25,870 bases of DNA from JAGZHZ01 sp963929865 (GCA_963929865.1 CAWVKK010000005.1:1-25870), one strand, 5' to 3'. Shown: positions 13,920 through 22,281, numbered from the stretch's first letter. Numbers and translations are program-made. Notes: generated by a model from the letters alone, not told the origin.

Positions 13920-15092
13920 CTAATCAAACAGATTTTCTCTGTTCGGGCTGTGTTCGATTGAAATTTTGATCACCTGATCCTCTTCCTTGTCCACAGTGAT
14001 CGTAATTCCGTAGTACTGCTCATCGTAGCTCGGGATAAAGTAAGAATTCAGCGAAGAATACTCATCCTTTTCGTACAGTGTTCCCTCCAGCGCGCTCTCC
14101 AAGTCCGCAGTATTCATGTTGAAGCCGACGCCCTTTTGCAGGTTGACTGGAATCACGGTTGAAAAGTTATCGTTGTAGATCTCTGTGACAAAACAGTTTT
14201 CTACAGCTGTGGCATCGTCGTCATAATTTCTGACTTCAATTCCGAATTTCTGATTGTCTTTTGTCAGATAGTAGCCAAATCCCGTATCTCTTCCCGCGAT
14301 GACCTCGCTGTTGCCATTGTAGGAAAGCTTCCATCCGTTTTCCAAAAATGCGCTGACAGGCGCAGGAATTTTGTAAAGGTTTCCGTCAATCTCTGCGATG
14401 CACGAAGACAGATCGTCCCCAAGCTCCTCCGGCGCCTGATACTGTCCGACCACCTCCGGAATTTCCTGGCTTATTTCATCTTCTTCCAAATCCTCCGGCG
14501 TCATCAGACATCTGATATCCGCACGGTTTACTTTCTTTGTCTCAGGACTGATAAAAATCTCGATTCTGCTGTAAAAATCTCCAGCCTCATACGTCAGTTC
14601 CGTATAGTACTCGCTTTCATAGATGTCAGAAGCCGGACCATATGCGTTTTCGACGTCCTCCTGTGTGGAAACTCCGTATACAATCCCATTTGGCAGCTCA
14701 AAGCTCATCTGATCCTGCATATAGTATTCGTCGAGATCGATTCCCGCCACATAACATTCGCTCACCGTTTTTGTATTGATTCCGAAGTTCATAAAAGTTA
14801 CGCCTGCGCTGATCCTGCCCTTTTTCATGTAGACGAGACCGTAGCTGTTCGGGCTGATCTGCTCTTCACTGCTGATTCCGTCCAGATTCCATCCTTTTTC
14901 CACAAACTCTTCATACTTCATCGGAAACTGATACAGTTCTCCATCGATTTTCACCTGAAAGCTGTACAGATCATCCGACATTTCTTCCGCAGCCGCTTCC
15001 GTCTGCGCGGTGTCGGCAGTCGCTTCCTCTGCATATACCGGCGTTGCCGCAAGGCAAAAAGCCGCAGCCAATATACATAATCTTTTTTTCAT
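13920..15092 (-). CDS. Secreted two-domain protein of unknown function, paralogue 1
   Basis: This 390-residue protein has a type I signal peptide (MKKRLCILAAAFCLAATP, cleavage after VYA) and an acidic mature chain. Two domain copies span about 35-200 and 225-385. The first has IDGELYQFP, FVEKGWNL, LPNGIVYGVSTQEDVENAYG and DIYESEYYTELTYE. The second has IDGNLYKIP and FLENGWKL but a more diverged end. The closest match to copy 1 is the first domain of the gene downstream, so the two-domain form probably arose before the tandem duplication. The ATG at 15092 with AGGAGGAG upstream was chosen over a frame reaching 15239 because it gives the signal peptide and fits the promoter. No function is assigned. 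Confidence 0.78.
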   Translation of the reverse strand: MKKRLCILAAAFCLAATPVYAEEATADTAQTEAAAEEMSDDLYSFQVKIDGELYQFPMKYEEFVEKGWNLDGISSEEQISPNSYGLVYMKKGRISAGVTFMNFGINTKTVSECYVAGIDLDEYYMQDQMSFELPNGIVYGVSTQEDVENAYGPASDIYESEYYTELTYEAGDFYSRIEIFISPETKKVNRADIRCLMTPEDLEEDEISQEIPEVVGQYQAPEELGDDLSSCIAEIDGNLYKIPAPVSAFLENGWKLSYNGNSEVIAGRDTGFGYYLTKDNQKFGIEVRNYDDDATAVENCFVTEIYNDNFSTVIPVNLQKGVGFNMNTADLESALEGTLYEKDEYSSLNSYFIPSYDEQYYGITITVDKEEDQVIKISIEHSPNRENLFD

Positions 15093-15147
15093 AATTATAC
15101 ACTCCTCCTTTTTCTTTTCCTTATCTGTCCTTCTCTCCTGTACGTCC

Positions 15148-15176
15148 ATTATAGCAACACACAAAATAAATGTAAA
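15148..15176 (-). promoter_or_regulatory. Promoter of the tandem secreted-protein operon
   Basis: On the minus strand a -35 TTTACA (15171-15176), a 17-base spacer and a perfect -10 TATAAT (15148-15153). The start would be near 15141, about 49 bases before the ATG at 15092. Confidence 0.75.
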
Positions 15177-15215
15177 GGACGAATCTCTCGGTTTATCTTC
15201 CCCTCTGCGCGGTCC

Positions 15216-15280
15216 AAAAACGCAGCGATGCTGCCGCACAGCTGTATTTTCCGGCTGTTCGGCAGCATCCGCGCCTTTTT
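15216..15280 (-). terminator. Terminator of purA
   Basis: Arms 15227-15242 and 15254-15269 pair at 15 of 16 positions with an 11-base loop. The minus-strand side ends in five U (A run 15216-15220), and the plus side has a T run after CGCGCC. It separates the purine genes from the secreted pair. Confidence 0.8.
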
Positions 15281-15286
15281 TTGTCT

Positions 15287-16573
15287 CTATTTCTTTTCCC
15301 GGTAGATAATGTCGTCTCTTCCCGGTCCGTTTGATACCATCGTAATCGGGAAGCCGATCTGTTCCTCGATAAACTCAATATAATTTCTGCAGTTTTCCGG
15401 CAGTTCGTCATATCTGCGGATTCCGCGGATATCTGTCTTCCATCCCGGAAGCTTTTTGAGAACAGGCTTTGCCTTTTCCAGCAAAGCGGTAGTCGGGAAT
15501 TCTGTTGTGACTTCGCCGTCGATCTCGTATCCGACGCATACCGGAATCTCGTCCAGGTATCCCAGCACATCGAGAACCGTGAACGCGACGTCAGTCGTTC
15601 CCTGGATTCTGCATCCATATTTCGATGCGACGCAGTCAAACCAGCCCATTCTTCTCGGGCGTCCCGTCGTCGCTCCATATTCTCCGCCGTCTCCTCCGCG
15701 TCTTCTCAGCTCATCGGCCTCTTCCCCGAAAATTTCACTGACAAAAGCGCCTGCTCCTACCGCGCTGGAGTATGCCTTGCATACGGTGATAATCTTCTTG
15801 ATCTCATACGGAGGAATTCCGGCTCCGATTGCGCCGTATGCCGCAAGCGTAGAGGAGGAAGTCACCATCGGATAGATGCCGTGATCCGGGTCTTTTAAGG
15901 AACCCAGCTGTCCCTCCAGTAAGATCTCTTTTCCCTCTTTGATTGCATTCCAAAGATAAGCGGAGACATCGCATACGTACGGAGAGATCATCTCCTTATA
16001 TTCCATCAGTTCCTCATAAATTTTCTCCGGTTCCAGAGCAGGTTTCTGATATAAGTACTGTAACGTCACATTTTTCGTCTCACATACTCTGCGAACCTTT
16101 GCCATCAGCGCTTCCTTTTCACCGAAAAGCTCGCTGACCTGGAAACCGATCTTCGCATATTTGTCAGAATAGAACGGAGCGATCCCTGATTTTGTAGAGC
16201 CAAAGGAATTTTTTCCCAGTCTTTCTTCCTCATACTGATCAAACAGTATATGGTAAGACATCACCATCTGCGCGCGGTTTGACACTTTAATTTTGGGCAT
16301 CGGCACGCCGCGGTCCACAATGCTTTTAATTTCCTGAAATAATACCGGAATATTCAGCGCCACTCCGTTTCCGATCACGCTCGTTGTGTGATTGTAAAAA
16401 ACTCCTGACGGGAGCGTGTGCAGGGCAAACTTTCCATAGTTGTTGACAATCGTATGACCTGCGTTTGCGCCGCCCTGAAAACGAACAATGATATCCGCCT
16501 CTTTTCCGAGCATATCTGTGATTTTCCCTTTTCCCTCGTCTCCCCAGTTTGCTCCTACTACTGCTTTTACCAT
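15287..16573 (-). CDS. purA: Adenylosuccinate synthetase
   Basis: It joins IMP and aspartate using GTP to form adenylosuccinate, the first step of the AMP branch. The 428-residue protein has the GTP-binding loop NWGDEGKGK near residues 9-17, VRFQGGANAGHT (about 34-45), a DHGIYPMVTSSS segment for IMP binding and a regular C-terminus. The usual EGAQG motif appears as LEGQLGSLKDPDHG, a variant I believe occurs in related clostridia. AGGAGG lies 8 bases before the ATG. It lies 144 bases after purB and is likely co-transcribed with it, since no convincing promoter was seen in the gap. Confidence 0.96.
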   Translation of the reverse strand: MVKAVVGANWGDEGKGKITDMLGKEADIIVRFQGGANAGHTIVNNYGKFALHTLPSGVFYNHTTSVIGNGVALNIPVLFQEIKSIVDRGVPMPKIKVSNRAQMVMSYHILFDQYEEERLGKNSFGSTKSGIAPFYSDKYAKIGFQVSELFGEKEALMAKVRRVCETKNVTLQYLYQKPALEPEKIYEELMEYKEMISPYVCDVSAYLWNAIKEGKEILLEGQLGSLKDPDHGIYPMVTSSSTLAAYGAIGAGIPPYEIKKIITVCKAYSSAVGAGAFVSEIFGEEADELRRRGGDGGEYGATTGRPRRMGWFDCVASKYGCRIQGTTDVAFTVLDVLGYLDEIPVCVGYEIDGEVTTEFPTTALLEKAKPVLKKLPGWKTDIRGIRRYDELPENCRNYIEFIEEQIGFPITMVSNGPGRDDIIYREKK

Positions 16574-16662
16574 AAATCTTTCCTCCTGTTGTTATCTCAC
16601 AACCTTCTATTTTCCTGTTTTTCTCAATGCCTACTGTTCGAAAAGCAGGAAGGAATGCTGTC

Positions 16663-16681
16663 TTTCCGCCGCAGGCGGAAA
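16663..16681 (-). repeat. Short perfect hairpin between purB and purA
   Basis: TTTCCGCC (16663-16670) pairs perfectly with GGCGGAAA (16674-16681) around a 3-base loop. There is no U tract on the minus strand, so it may serve as an RNA-stability or pause element inside the purCBA transcript rather than a terminator. A weaker GGGC/GCCC stem abuts the purB stop (about 16704-16714). Confidence 0.5.
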
Positions 16682-16717
16682 ATTCAAAGATGCACTGCTG
16701 CGCGGGCAGAGCCCTTT

Positions 16718-18148
16718 TTATACGTGAATATCTGCTTTCATGCCCAAAATCTCTTTGTGCGCGTCCAAAACGGGGTTGACCACTTTCTTCAGAAATGCCT
16801 CTACCTGCTCTTTTGCTCTTCCCGTATATTTTTCCGGCTGCATCGTCTTTTTTAAGTCTTCCAGAGACATATTGAACGCCGGGTCAGCGGCAATCAGTTC
16901 CAGCAGATTATTCTCAAGTCCTTTTTCTTTTACATTTTTTCCTGCTTCCATAGAAAGCGTGCGGATTCTCTCGTGCAGCTCCTGTCTGTCGCCGCCTGCC
17001 TTTACCGCATCCATCATGATATTTTCAGTCGCCATAAACGGAAGCTCTGCGCGCAGGTGCTTTTCAATGACTTTCGGGTACACGACCAATCCGTCCACAA
17101 CGTTCAGGCACAGATCCAGGATGCCGTCTACCGCGAGGAATCCTTCCGGCACAGAAAGCCGTTTGTTTGCGGAATCGTCCAGTGTTCTCTCAAACCACTG
17201 CGTTGCCGAAGTGATCGCCGGATTTAAGGCGTCCACCATCACAAATCTCGAAAGCGACGCGATTCTCTCGCTTCTCATCGGATTTCTCTTATAAGCCATT
17301 GCTGAGGAACCGATCTGCGTCTTTTCGAAAGGCTCTTCTACTTCTTTCAGGTGCTGAAGCAGACGGATATCATTTGAAAATTTATGTGCGCTCGCGGCAA
17401 TTCCCGCAAGGACGTTGAGTACTCTCGTATCTACTTTTCTGGAGTACGTCTGTCCGGAAACCGGATAGCACTCTTTAAATCCCATTTTCTCTGCGATCAT
17501 CGGATCAATCCTGTCAATCTTCTCCTGATCGCCGTCAAACAGCTCCAGGAAGCTTGCCTGCGTGCCTGTCGTCCCTTTTGATCCCAGCAGCTTCATGGTG
17601 CTCAGCACATAATTCAGATCTTCCAGATCCAGCAAAAATTCCTGCATCCACAGCGTAGCGCGTTTTCCCACTGTCGTAGGCTGCGCCGGCTGGAAGTGCG
17701 TAAATGCAAGAGTCGGCAGCGCTTTATATTCCTCGGCAAATTTTGCAAGCTCTGCGATCACATTGATCAGTTTTTTCTGAACCAGCTTCAGCGCCTCTGT
17801 CATCACAATAATATCGGTATTATCTCCTACGTAGCACGACGTCGCTCCCAGGTGGATGATTCCTTTCGCCTTGGGGCACTGTACGCCGTACGCATAGACA
17901 TGCGACATCACATCGTGTCTGACCGCTTTTTCTCTCTCTTTTGCCACGTCATAATTGATGTCCTCTGCGTGTGCCTTCAGCTCGTCAATCTGCTCCTGCG
18001 TGATGTTCAGTCCCAGCTCCTTTTCCGTCTCTGCTAAGGCAATCCACAGCTTTCTCCAGGTGCGGAATTTCATATCCGGAGAAAAAATGTACTGCATTTC
18101 TTTGCTGGCATATCGTTCGGATAATGGACTCTGATATCTGTCTGTCAT
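16718..18148 (-). CDS. purB: Adenylosuccinate lyase
   Basis: It catalyses two beta-eliminations of fumarate: from SAICAR in the main purine pathway and from adenylosuccinate in the AMP branch, so it serves both of its neighbours. The 476 residues include TSCYVGDNTD (104-113 region), THFQPAQPTT with the acid/base His (about 151) and the fumarase-superfamily signature SSAMAYKRNP at about 281-290. The length and motifs resemble the longer adenylosuccinate lyases of clostridia and eukaryotes. AAGGAG lies 7-8 bases before the ATG, 17 bases after purC. Confidence 0.96.
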   Translation of the reverse strand: MTDRYQSPLSERYASKEMQYIFSPDMKFRTWRKLWIALAETEKELGLNITQEQIDELKAHAEDINYDVAKEREKAVRHDVMSHVYAYGVQCPKAKGIIHLGATSCYVGDNTDIIVMTEALKLVQKKLINVIAELAKFAEEYKALPTLAFTHFQPAQPTTVGKRATLWMQEFLLDLEDLNYVLSTMKLLGSKGTTGTQASFLELFDGDQEKIDRIDPMIAEKMGFKECYPVSGQTYSRKVDTRVLNVLAGIAASAHKFSNDIRLLQHLKEVEEPFEKTQIGSSAMAYKRNPMRSERIASLSRFVMVDALNPAITSATQWFERTLDDSANKRLSVPEGFLAVDGILDLCLNVVDGLVVYPKVIEKHLRAELPFMATENIMMDAVKAGGDRQELHERIRTLSMEAGKNVKEKGLENNLLELIAADPAFNMSLEDLKKTMQPEKYTGRAKEQVEAFLKKVVNPVLDAHKEILGMKADIHV

Positions 18149-18165
18149 TCTTTTTCTCCTTCTCC

Positions 18166-18870
18166 TTATAATCCAAGACGTTTAAATACTTCCTGGTAAG
18201 CTTCCTCTACGTTTCCAAGATCTCTTCTGAAACGGTCCTTATCCAGTTTTTCGTGGGTTGTCGCATCCCACAGTCTGCAGGTATCCGGTGAAATCTCATC
18301 AGCCAGAATAATCTGTCCGTGGTATCTTCCGAATTCAATCTTGAAATCTACCAGTTCAATGTTTGCCTTGAGGAAGAAGTCTTTTAATACTTCATTTACT
18401 TTGAAGGCATATTTTACAATGGCGTCGATCTCTTCTCTCGTTGCGAGTTCCATTGCAATCGCAAAATAGTCGTTGATCAGCGGGTCGCCCAGCTCATCAT
18501 TTTTATAACTGAATTCAATAGTTGGCGCTTTAAATGGAGTTCCTTCCGGCACACCAAGTCTCTTGGAAAAGCTTCCTGCGGCGATATTTCTGATGATAAC
18601 CTCTAACGGAACAATCTCAACCTTCTTGACAGCTGTCTCCCGGTCGCTCAGCTCTTCGACATAGTGGGTCGGTACCCCCTGCTCTTCCAGAACTTTGAAC
18701 ATGTAATTACTCATACGGTTATTGACTACGCCTTTTCCAACAATGGTTCCTTTTTTAAGTCCGTTGAAAGCTGTCGCGTCGTCCTTATAGTCCACGATCA
18801 GTACGTCCGGATCTTCTGTCTTGAAAACCTTTTTTGCTTTTCCTTCGTAAAGTAATTCTTTTTTTTCCAT
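18166..18870 (-). CDS. purC: SAICAR synthetase
   Basis: Phosphoribosylaminoimidazole-succinocarboxamide synthase couples CAIR and aspartate with ATP, producing the substrate of PurB. The 234-residue length is typical. Motifs include LYEGKAKKVF at the start, DDATAFNG (about 31-38), IVPLEVIIRNIAAGS (about 91-105) and the C-terminal IEFGRYHGQIILADEISPD with its ligand residues. AGGTGG lies 5 bases before the ATG. It is first in a purC-purB-purA order with its own promoter. The rest of the purine pathway is not in this window. Confidence 0.97.
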   Translation of the reverse strand: MEKKELLYEGKAKKVFKTEDPDVLIVDYKDDATAFNGLKKGTIVGKGVVNNRMSNYMFKVLEEQGVPTHYVEELSDRETAVKKVEIVPLEVIIRNIAAGSFSKRLGVPEGTPFKAPTIEFSYKNDELGDPLINDYFAIAMELATREEIDAIVKYAFKVNEVLKDFFLKANIELVDFKIEFGRYHGQIILADEISPDTCRLWDATTHEKLDKDRFRRDLGNVEEAYQEVFKRLGL

Positions 18871-18926
18871 TTAGTCCACCTATCCTTTTATTTTTTTAAC
18901 TGCGATTTTTCAATCGTTCCGGCTAC

Positions 18927-18955
18927 ATTATACCTTGCATTTTCCCAGAAAGCAA
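18927..18955 (-). promoter_or_regulatory. Promoter of the purCBA cluster
   Basis: On the minus strand a -35 TTGCTT (18950-18955), a 17-base spacer and a perfect -10 TATAAT (18927-18932). The leader of about 50 bases holds a small hairpin, CGATT-GAAA-AATCG (18903-18916). It is too short for a purine riboswitch, and none of that aptamer's conserved cores is present. Confidence 0.7.
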
Positions 18956-18974
18956 GTCATTCTGTCGAAACCTT

Positions 18975-19736
18975 TTATACTTCGTTGAATTTCCCCAAAA
19001 ATTCTTTCATGCGCGGGTTGTCAGAGCGGAAAAGCTCTTCCGGCGTCCCCTGCTCGGCAATCACGCCCTGATCCATAAAAATGATATGGTCGGCCACGTT
19101 GCGGGCAAAATTCATTTCATGCGTCACAATCACCATCGTCATATGCTCTGCCGCGAGATTCTTGATCACTTTTAAGATCTCTCCTGTCAGCTCCGGGTCA
19201 AGCGCCGAGGTCGGCTCGTCAAAGAACAGCACATTCGGGTGGAGCGCCAGCGCCCTCGCGATCGAGACGCGCTGCTGCTGTCCGCCGGAAAGCTGAAACG
19301 GATAATACTGTTCTTTGTCGGAGAGTCCCATCTTTGCGAGCAGCTCTCTCGCCTCCTTGACGGCTTCCTCTTTTTTTCTTTTCTGCACGCGGATCGGCGC
19401 GTCGATGATATTTTTGAGAACCGAGTAGTGCGGGAACAGATTGAAGCTCTGAAAGACAAGTCCAAAGTTTCTGCGGATTTTTTTCAGTTCGGAAGAGGAG
19501 GCGTAAATGCTCTTCCCGCCTTCCCCCTCTCTGACGGCCTCTTGCCCCAGATAGGCGAGACTGCCGCAGTCCATCGTCTCAAGAAGCGTCGCGCATCTTA
19601 AAAGCGTCGTCTTTCCCGACCCGGATGGACCGATGATCGCCAGCACTTCGCCTTTTTTTACGGTCAGAGAGATATCCTTTAAAACCTCCAGATCTCCAAA
19701 GCTTTTTTTGATATGATTGATCTCCAGATAATTCAT
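18975..19736 (-). CDS. Polar amino acid ABC transporter, ATP-binding subunit (GlnQ-type)
   Basis: The 253-residue ATPase powers uptake of a polar amino acid. The Walker A GPSGSGKT is at about 36-43, the Q-loop at 96, the LSGGQ signature at 149-153, Walker B VLFFDEP at 169-175 and the switch His at about 206 (VTHEM). A family-typical insertion with EGEGGKS lies between Walker A and the Q-loop. GGAGGGAG precedes the ATG by about 6-8 bases, 13 bases after the permease stop. There is no terminator between it and the purC promoter 20 bases downstream, so some read-through into purC is possible. Confidence 0.95.
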   Translation of the reverse strand: MNYLEINHIKKSFGDLEVLKDISLTVKKGEVLAIIGPSGSGKTTLLRCATLLETMDCGSLAYLGQEAVREGEGGKSIYASSSELKKIRRNFGLVFQSFNLFPHYSVLKNIIDAPIRVQKRKKEEAVKEARELLAKMGLSDKEQYYPFQLSGGQQQRVSIARALALHPNVLFFDEPTSALDPELTGEILKVIKNLAAEHMTMVIVTHEMNFARNVADHIIFMDQGVIAEQGTPEELFRSDNPRMKEFLGKFNEV

Positions 19737-19749
19737 GCCGTTCTCCCTC

Positions 19750-20400
19750 CTATCGATAATAATTCAGCTTTTTCTCTATAAATTCCATAATCGCCGCCAC
19801 CAGGAAGTTAAAGACATAGTAGAAAATACCGGCTGCCACGTACGGTATCATGCTGGTCTGGGAGGAGGCGAGCGCTTTGGCCACAGTAAACATTTCTGTT
19901 ACGGAAATGACAAAGGCAAGCGAGGTATCCTTCACGAGCGTGATCACTTCGTTTGTGACGGACGGCAGAATCCGCTTGATCACCTGAGGCAGGATAATCA
20001 GGAAAAATGTCTGTATCTTATTGTAGCCCAAAAGCTGCGCCGCCTCGTACTGACCTGCCGGCATCGATTCGATTCCGCTTCGGTAAATTTCCGCAAAGTA
20101 CGCCGCATAATTGAGCACAAATCCGATAATAGCCGCAATAAACCGGTATGACCTGGAAATCGGTATGCCGAACAGATAATACGGACCAAAATAGACAACC
20201 ATCAGCTGCAGCATCAGCGGAGTCCCGCGCATCACAGAAATATAAAATTTTGCGGCATTGCGCAGCAGCCCGTTTTTGGACATGCGCAAAAAGGTAATTC
20301 CAAGTCCAAGCGGAAGGGAGAACAGCAGGGTCAGTCCAAAAATGGTAGTTGTCGTGACCATTCCGTTTCCGAGCTGGGACATCATTGTTGAAAAGTTCAT
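19750..20400 (-). CDS. Polar amino acid ABC transporter, permease subunit (HisM/GlnP-type)
   Basis: The 216-residue membrane protein has about five helices and the cytoplasmic EAA loop that contacts the ATPase (about 105-139: YRSGIESMPAGQYEAAQLLG). The segment VMRGTPLMLQL (about 57-67) is the standard HEQRO-type signature of amino acid permeases. One permease gene suggests a homodimer. GAGGAGG lies 7 bases before the ATG. It sits between the binding-protein gene and the ATPase gene in the usual SBP-permease-ATPase order. Confidence 0.95.
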   Translation of the reverse strand: MNFSTMMSQLGNGMVTTTTIFGLTLLFSLPLGLGITFLRMSKNGLLRNAAKFYISVMRGTPLMLQLMVVYFGPYYLFGIPISRSYRFIAAIIGFVLNYAAYFAEIYRSGIESMPAGQYEAAQLLGYNKIQTFFLIILPQVIKRILPSVTNEVITLVKDTSLAFVISVTEMFTVAKALASSQTSMIPYVAAGIFYYVFNFLVAAIMEFIEKKLNYYR

Positions 20401-20427
20401 GTATCGTCCTCCTCTTTTTTATCCGGC

Positions 20428-20470
20428 GCAAAAAGGGGCTGCTGCTCAAAACTGCGCAACAGCCCTTTCA
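20428..20470 (-). terminator. Attenuating terminator between the binding protein and permease genes
   Basis: AAAGGGCTGTTGC (20468 back to 20456 on the minus strand) pairs with GCAGCAGCCCCTTT, and five U follow. Such partial terminators after the binding-protein gene are common and would give more binding protein than transporter. The rest of 20401-20491 holds only this hairpin and the permease ribosome site. Confidence 0.75.
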
Positions 20471-20491
20471 CTGTTTCCTAAATCAATGTTT

Positions 20492-21334
20492 TTATTTTCC
20501 GATCGTCGTGATGTCTTTTCCGAACCACTCCTCTGAGATCTCGGCAAGTGTTCCGTCCTCTGCCATCTCCTCAAGCGCTGCCTGAACCTGATCTCTGAGT
20601 TCTTCGTTTCCTTTTTTGAATCCTACCGCATATTCTTCCTCGGACAATGTCTCTTCCAGAACGACGAAGTCAGCGTCTCTGCTCTCAATCTGATAGCTTG
20701 CCACAACGTCGTCCATCGCAATCGCATCGACTGCTCCTGCTTCCAGATCCATAAACGCTGTATTGTAGTCGGCAACGGTCAGCAGAGAACCAAAGCTGTT
20801 CACCAGATCTGCGTTCTCCTCCTCCTTCAGAGCCGCCTCGGCGCTCGAATCGATCTGGACGTCCACGGTCATCCCCGCCAGGTCTTCCAGAGTCTCAATA
20901 TCGGAGTCCGCCTTCACTACAAACACCTGTTTGTTTGCCATATACGGCTCCGTCCAGGTATAATCGTCTTCTCTGCCCGTGATCGTAAATCCGTTCCAGA
21001 TACAGTCAATCGTACCGGAATCCAGTTCCATATCCTTCGCATCCCACGCGATCGGCTGATATACGATCTCTTTTCCGAGGCGTTCTGCCACTTCCGCAGC
21101 CAGAGCCAAATCGAATCCCGTGTATTCTCCGTCGTCTCCTACAAATCCCATCGGCGGAAAATCCTGATCAAATCCTACCACAAACGTATTGTCGTCGGCT
21201 GTCTTCGTCGTCTCTCTCTCTTCTATTTTTACCGCAGCCTTCTCGCTCTCTGCTGCCGGAGCGCATCCAAGCATCATAGAAGCTGCCATCCCTGCCGCCA
21301 GCAACACACAGATCATTTTTCTCTTCATACCCAT
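20492..21334 (-). CDS. Amino acid ABC transporter substrate-binding lipoprotein
   Basis: This is a bacterial extracellular solute-binding protein of family 3, 280 residues. The lipobox MLGC puts the lipidated cysteine at residue 24, anchoring it outside the membrane. It has a linker rich in Glu/Lys/Thr and then FVVGFDQDFPPMGF, GEYTGFDLALAAEVAERLG, IDCIWNGFTITGRED (the arginine that usually binds the amino acid carboxylate) and WTEPYMANKQVFVV. The exact substrate (cystine, glutamine or another polar amino acid) cannot be called. Two ATGs fit: 21334 (GGAGG 4 bases upstream) or 21328 (10 bases), a difference of two residues. It has its own promoter with a possible operator. Confidence 0.95.
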   Translation of the reverse strand: MGMKRKMICVLLAAGMAASMMLGCAPAAESEKAAVKIEERETTKTADDNTFVVGFDQDFPPMGFVGDDGEYTGFDLALAAEVAERLGKEIVYQPIAWDAKDMELDSGTIDCIWNGFTITGREDDYTWTEPYMANKQVFVVKADSDIETLEDLAGMTVDVQIDSSAEAALKEEENADLVNSFGSLLTVADYNTAFMDLEAGAVDAIAMDDVVASYQIESRDADFVVLEETLSEEEYAVGFKKGNEELRDQVQAALEEMAEDGTLAEISEEWFGKDITTIGK

Positions 21335-21385
21335 TCTTCCTCCATCGCTCTATTTTGCCGCTTCTCTTCTGAAGCTGTTTTTCAC

Positions 21386-21435
21386 TTGACTAATTGACTA
21401 CTCTACTCTGGTAAATTACGAAATTTATCTTACCA
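21386..21435 (-). promoter_or_regulatory. Candidate operator: inverted and direct repeats at the ABC promoter
   Basis: TGGTAA (21409-21414) and TTACCA (21430-21435) form an inverted repeat with a 15-base spacer that spans the -10 and the predicted start. Downstream in the leader, TTGACTAA (21386-21393) is followed directly by TTGACTA (21394-21400). Placement suits a repressor site. The regulator is unknown, and no T-box or riboswitch core was recognised. Confidence 0.4.
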
Positions 21436-21455
21436 TGGAAGTGTGCTTTTGTCAA
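21427..21455 (-). promoter_or_regulatory. Promoter of the amino acid ABC operon
   Basis: On the minus strand a consensus -35 TTGACA (21450-21455), a 17-base spacer and a -10 TAAGAT (21427-21432). Transcription would start near 21420, giving a leader of about 86 bases. A small AAAGC/GCTTT hairpin (21459-21472) just upstream may end the TPR-protein transcript. Confidence 0.75.
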
Positions 21456-21483
21456 CTAAAAGCCGCCGCTTTCGCACATCTTT

Positions 21484-22281
21484 TTAAGAGCTTGTGCTTT
21501 TATGATAATTTTCCTTGCACTCCTCAAAAAATTCCTCCGGCGTCAGGTTTTTGAGCCGCTCTACCGCCGCGGATTCCTCCGCGCCCTCATATATGTCTCT
21601 GTGTTCTCTCTTAAGTTCTTCCCAGCGCTCCTCGTTTTCTCCGATCTCCTTCAACCGCTTTTTCCCTTCGTTTTCTTTCAGATATAAAGGCAGCATAAGA
21701 AGATATCTTCTGTAAATTTCTTTTGACTGCATAATCTGGTACGCCTGCCACAGGCAGTCCGCCGCCTCCTCGAACAAAAACATCTTTCCGTATGCCACTG
21801 CCATATTGTTCAGGACAGAGGCGTAAAACTGCACTCCAAGCTTTCCCGGATTTCTCTCCTTCAGGATCTGATAGTATTCCTGGATCGCGTTCATATACAT
21901 TTCATACTCTGTCAGATAATCTGCTTTTACCTTCTTTCGGATATCTGCAGGCTGAATTTCAATCTTGGAAATTTCCTCCTGCATTTTTCGGAATTCGTTA
22001 TGCGAGAGGTAATTAATCTCTTTAAAAATCGGCAGAATGAAATCTCCAATGCTTCCTCCCCGTTCGAGCTGATCAGACAGTCTCCGGGAGAGCCGCTCCA
22101 GTCCCAGCTCATCTCTCACCCATTTGCACAGCTTCTCATTGACTATGGTCTGGTCAATCAGATAAATATTATTCTGCAGGTAAAAGCAAAGCTCCTCGAT
22201 CGAATAAATGTTTGTGCTGATACTCTCAATATAATACGGATTTTTTGCAAGGCGAACCTGGCACAGCCGACATCCGCTCAT
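21484..22281 (-). CDS. Small TPR-containing protein of the HSP70-like cassette
   Basis: The 265-residue soluble protein has CRLCQVRLAKNPYYIES (CxxC near residues 4-7), then INIYS-like and SIEELCFYLQNN, a helical middle, and a TPR-like unit YASVLNNMAVAYGKMF followed by FEEAADCLWQAYQI. I recall similar proteins of unknown function in Lachnospiraceae. The ATG at 22281 overlaps the stop of the HSP70-like gene (ATGA) and follows AAGGGGG by about 8 bases, so translation is coupled. The longer frame to 22380 is rejected because it would begin inside the upstream gene without a ribosome site. TPRs bind protein partners, and a co-chaperone or adaptor role to its neighbours is an inference. Confidence 0.78.
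   Translation of the reverse strand: MSGCRLCQVRLAKNPYYIESISTNIYSIEELCFYLQNNIYLIDQTIVNEKLCKWVRDELGLERLSRRLSDQLERGGSIGDFILPIFKEINYLSHNEFRKMQEEISKIEIQPADIRKKVKADYLTEYEMYMNAIQEYYQILKERNPGKLGVQFYASVLNNMAVAYGKMFLFEEAADCLWQAYQIMQSKEIYRRYLLMLPLYLKENEGKKRLKEIGENEERWEELKREHRDIYEGAEESAAVERLKNLTPEEFFEECKENYHKSTSS

Noticed and set aside
18871..18926. Purine riboswitch or G-box leader before purC
   Set aside because: The leader is too short and lacks the three-stem aptamer and its conserved junction bases.
21340..21420. T-box or other amino acid-sensing riboswitch before the ABC operon
   Set aside because: No T-box core sequence, specifier stem or terminator/antiterminator pair was found in the 86-base leader.
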